From Hanleya hanleyi (Eukaryota; Mollusca; Polyplacophora; Lepidopleurida; Hanleyidae): 64,000 bases of DNA. Below are positions 34,575-46,500 of the stretch, piece by piece; within the stretch, counting starts at the first letter, position 1, and the number at the start of each line of letters is the position of its first letter. Both the position numbers and the translations under genes were made by a program. The notes under the pieces are model-generated. The model made no database searches. It was not told the DNA's origin and saw only the letters and a list, made by a program, of their open reading frames with translations. Location: contig JAVTVY010017362.1 in NCBI GenBank assembly GCA_036873755.1, positions 1 through 64,000 of the forward strand. Direction: 5' to 3'.

Positions 34575-37500
34575 CTTCAATAGGATAGAAATCAATAAAT
34601 GGCACACCAATGCCATCTTAAGAAGTGAAATGATTCCACGGTTCTAAAAACGGCACCGCGAAATTATCTCTAAAATCATGAATTATTCTGGAATTAAAAT
34701 TGAAGGAGGAGGAAGAAGGGATGTGGGTGGTGGATTTCGACCCCTCTCAATATTTGTGTTACCCTTGCGACTTGAATGAAAAAGTGATGTCATTCACAGT
34801 CAAAGATGAAAGAGTGCTGTTGGCCATATAAATACTCTATTAGTTCGCTATTGAAATTCCCATAAATTCCCATAGAAGACAAAGCTGGATTGATTTCCTT
34901 TCATATACTGCTCACCGTGAGCCGTAATGAATTGGACGAGGTAATGTGATGTGCTACGAATGTCAAACGAAACATTCAGATACATACATCTGTGACTATC
35001 AAATATCTGGCTTATTTTTTATCAGACCAGTAGGAATTTTTTCTGATAAGACATCGGGGCGGATAACCGGAAACCTGGGTTGGGCTGGATGATCTTGATT
35101 TGATGTTATTATATATGGCGTCATATCCTGATAGCTGATTTCCTCACAGTTCAATAGTTTCAATTGCACTTGGATAAACATCGGATGAGACTAATCAACC
35201 ACACGTTCGAATGCGTGAGCACTGCAGACTAAACGCCATTGAAGTTTCAAAACGTAATATGAGACTGTGCGATGGGTAGGCGTGTACAAATATAAATGGA
35301 TTCACCAGCAATCAAAATAAACAATTGGAAATACCTGCTTTCGGGATTGGACGGTTTCGTTCTTGGGGTCGTCGTCTTCCATCGACCTACAATGAGAGGT
35401 ACATGTACAGACAAAATCATGAATTCAAATCACGTTGGAGAAGTACAATAACTAGTTCTTGTCTATAGGTTAGCAATACATATATTTTAAGATAAACTCA
35501 TCTAACGGTTGCTTAGGAATACAGAGACGCGTTTAATCGTTGTCAGAAACTTTCGAACAGTATATTTGCGCGTGGTCTTAATATGACGTTATTTCAGCTA
35601 ATTCATCTTGCTAAAGCATACAATCGTATCATATCATGTTATGTAGGCATCGGATGTCGACGAGAAAAGTATGAATTGATCTGCGTTTTAAACCAATACA
35701 TTGCTTTGGACATGCGCTTTTATATTGAAAAAAACGACCAGTTTATAGTGCAACGGATAACGCCTGCGAAAATCTCGATTAAAGGGAAGTGGAATCCTCT
35801 CTGACTGGTTAAGTTCATTGTGGGAGAGCCAATCACATCTGGTAGATTGATTCCTTTGTTCAAGATAGGTGTGAAACGGCTTTCTGTCCTCGCTATCGGA
35901 GATGTCTGCCTTTCCCTCATTAAATGATTCTGCCTTTCGAGGTACTATTTCGTGGTATTGTACAAAAAAACAATCACAAAGTTTTTTTTCTTCCCCTTAA
36001 ACTATGCCACATGAACGCTGCAATCAACTGATTACAGAAACACATATAAGGGAAGTGGAAAGAGGTGCCGACATACTGACAGAGCCGCATGACTTCAAAA
36101 TATAGTCTTCTGGTTAACCTATGCTTTTCCCTCATTAAATGATTGTGCCTTTCGAGGTATCATTTCATGGTATTGTACAAAAAAAAACAATCACAAAGGC
36201 CTTTTCTTCCCTTTAAGCTATACCACGTGTAACGCTGCAATAAACTGATTACAGAAAGGAGCAGTTGCGATAAGAAGGATTACAACACATATATGGGAAG
36301 TGGGAAGAGGTGCCGACATACTGACAGAGCCACATGACTTCACAATATAGTCTTCTGGTTAACCTATGCTAAAGCACATACCAAGAATCTAACGATTCGT
36401 GATATGTGTTGTATCTTTTATTAGGTACGCTTTTATTGTATCTGTTCATGTGGCAACAGGATGTCAGGAGACTGGGGGTTGCATTTAGAAACTGCATTTC
36501 TATTTCTGTGCCCAAACTTTTGAGTATATGTAACTGCTTATGCACAAGAAAAATTGGGCATGAAGTCTAATCAATTCATCTCCATGTCATCACATGCTCA
36601 TCAGAACTGGGCATGGTGTAGCCCATTTGGATGACCGACATATTCCTATCAATATCTATCAACGAACCCATGCCCTTATTTCAAGAAGCCCACTTAATTA
36701 CCTAAAAGCACACATGTTTTTCCAAGACTGAACTGTGCATCATACCGACAAGTGTCAATGTACAGCTCATTTGTACAGGTGGCTCATATGGTTCACTTCA
36801 ACATACTGAGAAGTATACCGTAAAACTTCAATAGTATAGAATTTATACTACGCCAACGATTTCGATGAACTTATATTAATGGAAAGTTGATGAAAAGGAT
36901 CAACCTGGACACCATATTTCATGCTATTCTGAGAAGAATGTAATGGGCTTCAAATGATAAGTTATGGTGTGCCACAGTTCGGTTTAGCCGATATTCTACA
37001 ACGAATCATCAACCCTTCTACAGCATCTGGCAGGTTAATATGGGGTGGGGATATCTTTTGCGGTTCGGCTGTCACACCACCACCAATTTGTAGGCAAGAG
37101 ATGTATATTTGTGTGTATACATGGTCTAATCTATCCGAGAACAACACCTATAAACTGTTCATAGAGGGAAGCAGCAGTAAGGTGGGTGGGCTCACCAATA
37201 GCATTTAAGATTGCTTTGAAAACTTCGCCATTCCACGTCACTGCAAAAAAGCATTAAGTGTCTAAGGAAAACTTGCCTTCAAATTTGTTCTGCTTCAGAA
37301 CATTATAAATCTCTTGCTGCCAACAACTAACACGCACAAAAAACACGGGCAAAATTTGCTACATAAGGTCCTACACTATCTAGTGTCATACAAAACGGTT
37401 ATAGTGGCCTTCTATTGACAGAATTTCTTGAATATTACAAGATCAGCCTCGTATATCGATGAGATAAACTACCTGCGCCGTACTTAATGGAGATGGAAAT

Positions 37501-40500
37501 ATAGGGGGCACATCTTTTATCGACTGCAAAGAGTATATAGAAATACAAATACAAGCTAGTAGAATAATACGAGAATGACAAGTAACTTGATGCTCGAAAG
37601 GTAGTGATGAATTCATTCAGAGAAATAAGGTGCATACAATTTACTCGGACAAACTTTATTCGGAAAAACATTGATCAAGGCTCCGACTCCGTTGATTATT
37701 ATTAAACCTGGAATTGTGCATAGTCATTCTGTGAGATATACTATGCTGTCGTTATAGTATTCTCAATATGAATGTATAGCAACCTTATGCACTGTAAGAT
37801 AACTGGCCTTTTGCATACAGGGGTAAGGTAAGGTGTTTCTCTTGGGATTTGACTACTTCAAACTGTTTTGTACTCAGAGAAAATGTTAACGCTTCGAGCT
37901 ACAAACGTAACTAACCACAACAACACTCCTATACTTATGGAACCAAGATTAACTCGAGGCAAACGTTATAGGCATCACATCAGGGCCGATATTCCCTGTC
38001 TGGCCATCTATAACAATGAAATTTTGCACTGACCATGATTCTCAAATGAAACCGTCCGGAGTCAGATATTATTAAAGAAGGAAAATGATCTGGGCTAGAA
38101 CTCTACCTGTCACACTTACTGAACGGTTTGGTCCTATTTTTCAGTCGATCATGAAAAGGAACAAAGGACCAGTGATATGAGTGAATAGACCAATGCGGCA
38201 GCTTTCCATATATTTATGATTTGTTATAACAGTTGATAAATTTGAAGATAGAAGCGGCCGTATGGCAAGCCGTTTTACTTTTTATTCGGCATTTGCTGAT
38301 ATCATTAAATATTTGCTTATTTGCTGATATCTTCAAATGATTTGATGATATCATCAAATGATTTGCTGATATCACCAAAAAAGTCGATTTGCTGATATCA
38401 CCAAATCATTTGATGATATCACCAAATGGTTTGATGATATCAGCAAATCATTTGATGATATCACCAAATCATTTGATGATATCAGCAAATCATTTGATGA
38501 TATCATCAAATCGAGTGATTTCCTGATATCAGCAAATCATTTGATGATATCATTAAATATGGCGGAACGTGAAAATAAGCCTAAATGTTAATGCCTGCTC
38601 CCTTCTCATCCTGTTGTTTGATAATGCATACCTTGTGGTAAAGCTATCTACCGACAAATCACATGTAATATATATTACGGTACTTACAGATCCAGACAAT
38701 AACAATAAAACCTATCAAACGTCTGGCATATACCTTACGCCAATCTTTACTAATAAATGACAAATAGAATCATGAATAAAGTGCATTCAAATAAATATAC
38801 AGCAGGGAAGATAAACTTTTCCATCGCGGGTTATTGACTTGTAGAAACAAATTCATTAGATCTGCATTTGAGTATAATCGGGGTGAGGCGAAAGGGGATA
38901 ATGATTTCGGGAAAGCCGGTCAGCATGGAGCATGGTATATTAAGGCAGAGCCGATTGTCGTGCTTGTTCACTGGTTAGCTTTTAGGGCAAGAGATAAGGC
39001 ATAGCCGCACATACAACAATAAATTAATCTCTATGACCCATTACTGACCCGTAACAGAAGACCAGGCTGTTACGATAAAGACAGGACTAATCAAGCCTCA
39101 ATGAAGTCATATGGTTTCTTTTTATCTTTAGGTGGGTACTGTAATCAAATAGTACTAAAGCCGATACAGATTGAAACAGTTGTGTGAATTTATTTATCTA
39201 AGCATGCCCCCTGTAAATTCAGTATGATCTCAAGCGCTATTTGTTGAACATTCCGATCACTTTTCAATTCAATGTTATATCTATGTTGACCTTGCCGGGG
39301 GGTACACAGGAACTCGTGTACGAGGTAGGTCCACCACAGTGGTCAAAGGTCAGGACCTACAGGTCAACCGCCGCTAATGGGGGCAGAAATAGTGAAACGA
39401 GCCTGTGAAACGGAACATGCGCTGTGACGAAGTTTATTGTCATTCTGAACAGGGAGCCTTCCATGTTATGGTTCATACGTTGATCTTCCACCATATTTAA
39501 TGATGTCATGAAATATAAAGTATTTGCTGATATCATAAAATCATTTGCTGATATCAGCAAATCAATTGCTGATATCATCAAATCATTTGATGATATAAGC
39601 AAATATTTGATGATATCACCAAATACTGAATAAAAAGTAAAACGGCTTGCCATACGGCCGAAGTGTACCTCGACCCCCAAATCTAACGTGGCTTATCGTT
39701 ACTGAGATTACCTATACTTGAGATGCTACTGCTACCTTATTTCCATACGAATTTTTGACCTGCCACCCCTGGGCTAACTCAGATACACTACACTTCCATG
39801 GTGTAGTGTCAGAAATTGGTTAGATCGTGGTAAAAACTGGACAATTTTGCTGCATTGGCTCCCGGCAGTATATGGTAAGACATGAAATATAAAAGTTTCA
39901 CGTCTTACGTATTTGGACAAGTTCAATAGGTGATGTTGGGTTTCTCGCACGAGATAGATCAGATAGACCACAACCAGTTTCCATGTTATCACTCAAGACA
40001 CTTACCCACTCGTAGCATTGCGCCGTTGAGCAGCAAACTTGGTGCTCTTCCACAGGACGAACGAGATCCTCAAGTATGTTGGTAGCATGACGCACATGGG
40101 AATGAAGAACACCAGGACAAGGAGGACGATTGTATATATCCGGTAAACCTGTTCAGTGGGCCAAGTTAGTCGACAGCGGTAGATGATTATATCCTCGTCA
40201 ATAAGAACTGTATATTTCTACAAAAGACAACAATACAGAATCAAAATGAAAGACAGTCTCATATTAACTTTTCCGAAGATTATATATTCATATAATAGTT
40301 CGCTCGTCTTCACATCTCTTCCAATATGGCATCACCATTTAGCGTACAAAGACAGCATTAATAATATATTATAGTATTGCAAGACATTCATTTCGCCTTT
40401 TCGAGAATGGTCATTTATTTACAAAACGTTTAACGACGCCGTTATTAATGGGCATGATACAACTTTTAATTATGATACGAATGCAACTGTAGAAGTTGAT

Positions 40501-43500
40501 GGCCATTAAAACAAGGTTTTAAAATATTTGTTTATAATTGTTTCGCCAACCTGTGAATTTGATTATGTATTTTTAAATTAAGCGATACTGATTCGAATTT
40601 TGGAATCCTGATAAGGGATCTTAAAACCCTAATTTTCACTGTTTAGGTAAACCCATTCGCGTGTGCGAGACCAGCCAAATGCAATACTGAAGATTTGAGA
40701 CGTCGAAAGTAGTGGAACTCCTCATATTTGAAGTGAAAGATAGCTATATCACGTGACCCACGATAGGGCCAGAGAGCTAATATTGATGTAGGACGTGACT
40801 TCACAGAAACGAGCCAGTCTCTCATCTGATTGGCTGAATATATCTGTGGGATATACTTTTTCACACTACGTGGACAGTGAGAAAATCCTTGGTGTTATTC
40901 CCGACAAAAACTTAGAATGAACTTGCTGTTGTCAGTTTATCTGCAGTAAGATTAGTCAAAGTAGTGCCCTACTACGCCGTATCAAGCTTCACTTTTCCGA
41001 ATATGCGCGCAGACGTTTTTTTCGATGAACCCTACACAATCCCGTCTTTAGAATTATTTACCAAATTAAAGTGGTTACCATTTTAATACCGAGTACCCTA
41101 CCACCGTGCCACACTTGAATATAAATCTCTTAACATTGAACATTCTTATCTTATGTATCTCATTATCTCATGCGGAAGAGTTCCAATTTCTTTGGCAGTG
41201 CGTTGTAATCCAAATCATCCGTATTCGGTGTGACATACAATGAAGAGGAGAGCCGATAAGAGAGCCGTGTCGTAGAACTTTTGAGTCATATTCTTGTACA
41301 GCCACCTGCATAACCGCCCTCATTAAATTAACAGCTGTTTTTTGTAAGCTGTTACAAACGTATGCACATTTCTAATTACCTGTCATCTCATATACCTAAT
41401 TGAGGTCCATATTAAACCTTCGTCATTAAAAACAGTTAAAGGTGACAACTGAAATGTCGTTTATTTGCTACCATAATTTTAGTGGCTCTCAAATCTGCTG
41501 GCAAATCAATGGTTCGGGATTAACAGTCTAACCCATTACTATTTATACAAATGATTTTTGATGGCGTTGTATACATACTACAGTGTATACACTCGGGAAC
41601 TGGTAGGTGTACTGATGAACGCTACTCAAGCATATCTAATCACGTCCAATAAATCTGAAGGAAACCATTGATAGCTCAGATGGAACACCTTAGTTGTAAA
41701 TTAAGTTTAGCAAGTTTTAAAATAATAAATTTCGTCGAATCTTCAAGTGGAAAGACAATTACAATTGTGCTATGGCTGTCCGTTTCTGAACAGTAATATT
41801 CTGAAATGAAACGAACATGGCGTAATTTGGGATCAAAGATTCTGTTTAAGATTTTTTGAAAGCATTTGATTTGAAAGTCACAGAATATTATTCTAGGAAG
41901 TGGTCCAGCAACAAGGTTAGGACACCCAGTGTCTTTCATTGAAGCTTCTAAAAATTAAGCAAAACCGAAGATTGCGACGTTTCTATTTTGTGTCACTTCT
42001 GTTCATTGTATTTCTGTGGCTAAGAGCTTTTTGAGCACCATGTACAAAACTTCATTTTTATAACAGATATTGTCCCTGAGATTTTTGACATTAATTTCAT
42101 TTTACCCTTCCGGAAATCCACTCTGACAATTAAAACCTGAAAAACAAACGATAAAGCTAATGAACAATATACTCTCTAAAACACATGAGTGAAATTTCAC
42201 TCAAGCAAGAGTGAAATTGATCCCACCCAAGTACTCTAGTGAGAATTAATGAGTTTTACTCAAGGTGACTTTGAATACTCCACTCAACTTGAGAGATTTA
42301 TCAACTCAAACTTGAGTGAATGTCATTGAACCTTGAGAGGGAATTTCACTCAACTTGAGCGGGATCAATTTCCACACTTACCTGATTAAACTTTTTATTC
42401 AAGTTGTTTACAGAGTAATATGACTGGAAAACTCACCTCATGGAGGGCAACAGGAACACAGATGGCACCACTGATCAGCCAAATGATTACCACCATGCAT
42501 CGGGCACGTGATACCGTACAATATACTTTCGCTTTCAGTGGCATGCAGATTGCAATGTATCTGAATAAAAACAAGCAATAAATCAGTATCGACAGTAGAG
42601 GCGCCCTTGTGACGATTTGAATGTATGTACTATTCTTCAGAAATGAAAATCCTAACATTTGCTTTGAAAAGAACATTTCTGTGACCAAATAAAAGTGAAA
42701 ATATTGTTATAAATATTGTACGTATAAGTCGACTGGTGTATGTTCCATTGTCTAATGTAAAAGTATGTTTACGCAACTGATAAGTATCGACATCGCCCAG
42801 ATGACATTCATACCACTGTATGCGGCAACTGTCTAAATTATACTGCATGTCGTTAATGTATGTCATTGCGAACACTTGATTCGGGCACTCACACTGCCGG
42901 CAAAATACTATCGGAACGTAAGGGATGACGGGAGGTAATGCGAGAGGGATAATTAATGTTTGATGTCGCGTTCAGCAATAGCGACGATCAAACAAGTATT
43001 TCAACAGAAACAAATTAATAACCAATCTAGAAGTAATCAACATAACACATTAAAACACGTACACACATCAAAATTTATACGACAAACCGTTTTCTCTCAA
43101 AAACATAAAATACAATTCTTTTACCAGACTAAAAAATCTTCTAAAGTAGCTGCTCGAGAAAAAGAATCTTCGCAATCTTAAAATCTATACAGTCGATCAG
43201 AATATGTTTCACTGTGAGATCCTTGTTGCATGGAACACACCTTGAGGTTGGTTCTTTTGTTTTAGTAAATTTTCGTGAGTTAATCGTGTTCGGGCGATTC
43301 TACATCGCCTGATCATGGTTTGATCGAAACGTTTCCGGCTGCTCAGATGAGTATAGCGCACAGTTTATTTTAATTCTGAGGTTTTGTTATTATACACAAC
43401 ATTCCGTAAAAATTGAAACAACTTTCTCACAGATAGGATGAGAAATCGCTGTATGGGATTCCAACAGGATCAACCACATTATCCAGGGCTGCCTTAGCAT

Positions 43501-46500
43501 TTTCATCAGTTTCAGTATTTCTTTGATGTCATCGTGATTAAGCAACCAAAAAAAAAACACATCAATCTGTTAATCTACTGACATATAATTGTAGAATATT
43601 TGAGATGGTGGGATGAGTTGAAGTGCCAATTTTACTCGCTTGAAGCCATGGCAGCGAATCTGAGAATATGACATATATATTTCTCATTTAGTAGTCCCAG
43701 TACCTTCTAAAGCTGACAATAGAGCTCTTGCTTCGGTACTGAATATCGAACATTTAACTGGGAGTGGACAGGTTGTGGTTTTGGAACTAAAGATAGTAGC
43801 ACACGCTATTCTCTCACCATCTTTAGAACCATCTGCACAAATAGCCTGATGCGATCTGTATTTTTTCTCAGTAAACCAAATTCTTGTGTATACACGAGCT
43901 CGTGGTTGCCTTTTCATATTTCATCATTGTAATATCCTCCTCTAGATATGGTTTGGCTAACTGCCATGGTGAAACTGCCAAGAGCTTGTTAGGTAAAATT
44001 TGACAAAGACTAATACTATCTGCTACATTGTGTGGTTTCATACGAATTCCAACAGGTTGTAAGATGTCGATTCTTGACCACCATATCAATGCATAAATAT
44101 TCGACTTTTCATTTACCAATTTTATATAAATCTGTGTGCATGCTTGATATTGTGATGTGTTTTGACAAAACTATATTCGAACTACTATTCCATGACCCTT
44201 TAGGTCGGCTATTGCAAACACAACTATTTGTGAGAATCAGGTATGTAGGTTCAAATTTACAGGATAAGATGGAAACTGCTTATGTAAGGGTAATGAGTTA
44301 ACCTTCGTTAACCTTGGTTTTAACGACTGAATTTATGTAATGCGACAGTTTTGTGATTTGCTGGTCATAACTGTACCGAAGTTGCAAGGACATCTATGTC
44401 GGGTTAAATTGACATTGTAACGTCTAGTATTGTATATAACGGAATGAACGGCACATACAGGCAGACTAAAATCATCAGGTCTCATAGAGGCTCGTTCCTC
44501 CGATAATAGTTATTGCTATCTCCAGTTCCGAAAATGACTGTTTACAGAATAGTCTGATGTTGATGAAGTTGTGCTAGTCTGCCCGCCAAATGATCCCGGT
44601 CATTCCTAAGTTAGGTGGAATAAATTTACAATAAATCGGCTTAATATTCAATAGACATTGAACTTCGTTTTCGTTGTATCCTCTCTCATTTAAAGAGATT
44701 GTCAAGACTTTGAGAAATCTCAGAAGCCGAACCCTGGAAACTATTATCGTATAGGTTTTATGAAGACCATCCCTGTGTCTGAGACGACTAATGCGTTACA
44801 ACATCTTAAAGATCATGAGCGCACAAGCCCTGTCGTCTTAAAGACCTCAAATTTCATAATGGCGAGCTTGCCAGGATAAAGACAAGTTTCTTTTGGATAC
44901 AACTACAAGACCATGAGACAACAGATTTAGACGATCGACCGAGGACATTGAGAGTACTAATTTTTGGACAAAATGGCTGAGCCAGAAAAACTGCAAGAGC
45001 TCCAGGCCATTGCTCAAGGCATCACGAAACTTTTGGACAATCTGCGGACTGATATCCAGGCCAAGGACAATCGTCAATTACAAAGAGAACAGGTAAAGGA
45101 CCTTCCTTCCTTTTTGCACCTGCTGAGGTATAGCAGACGTTAATTAAGTCACCCAGACGGGGATGGTGACTGGCGAAAATATTTGGTGCCCTTGTTTTTT
45201 TTTGAGCATAGTGAAATGTACGACCCTGTTTAACGCCTCCTTGAACTGCCTTGTAATTCTGACTGGAAGGAATTGCAAACCGGTATCCACAGCTGCGTGA
45301 GTGATGTCCATCTCAGTGATGAAATTTCGACCCAAGCACGGTTCCATCCCGTAGCAATGACATGTTTCTCCTCTTCCTTGGTGACGTAACAGCGTGTGCC
45401 AGAAACCTCTGGTACGAGTCCATTCCGTGGAAACAATATCTACAGGTACAGTTTGATTCGTTCTACTTAACAGAGCCTTGTATATGGCCATGGTGATTGA
45501 AAACATAACTGTGTTGTGATATATTCTCTGCCTGGACTTCCCTGAACTTTCTGCCTGACGTTGTGAAGTTCCCACTGATTGACAATAGTGCGTGTGATGA
45601 ACAGTATGTAATTTACAGGAATGGGTCATGCCCTAACGAACTCAAAGACATTGTACTCTTATAACTTTCTTGTGACATTTTGGACTGAATCCCCAAACAG
45701 GTTGGTAACATGTATTGAACAATCATGTTATATGCGCTATAATAATGCCTTATATGAACTCTTGACATCTTTCGTAAATCGTGCACGTTTCGTTTCGTTT
45801 GCTATTGGTAATGCTGCATGCCCAGTGAAGTTGATAAGTCAATGGTAAAACTGATAGATTGAATGAACCTTTGCAACTGATAAATTTAGTGATTTGCAGA
45901 TTGATAAATCTAGCCTTTGAAGTTTGTACGAGAATCTTGTAATGTGGATCCACAATGATTTTATTTTTTATCTTTGTCGCGATTAGTTTCCATAATAGTG
46001 TAGCTGGTAAGCTAAACACTTAACGCAATTTGAGCTAAATGAAACTAAGATTATTGCGTATACACTGAGTACATGTACGTACAAGTGTTTGTAGCATATG
46101 AATGCTTGGAATAGGCTGTGGAAGCCTGGTGGGTGTTGGCTGATGTGCCCCCACAATTCCCGATTAGGCCATAGAAGCCTAGATATTTGGTTAGTTGTTT
46201 GTTTTTGTATTGTTGTTTGGATCCTCAGATATAAGTCTAAGATGTTGGATGACAAATTGGTTTCAATTAACACTTATTGACAACTTCGTTAAATGTAATA
46301 CATATTGTGTCCATGTCAACCATAAGCTTCTAGCTTTCATAATGATTTCTCTTGCACTGAATTGGTATGATTTTTCTTGCACTGAACAGGTATATTAATT
46401 CTGTTTCGAAATAATTTGCTTCTGTTTGTTCTGACTGACATTATCTTGCATGTAGGTTGGAGTTTTTACATTTTGATTCAGATAAATGTTATTTGTTTTG

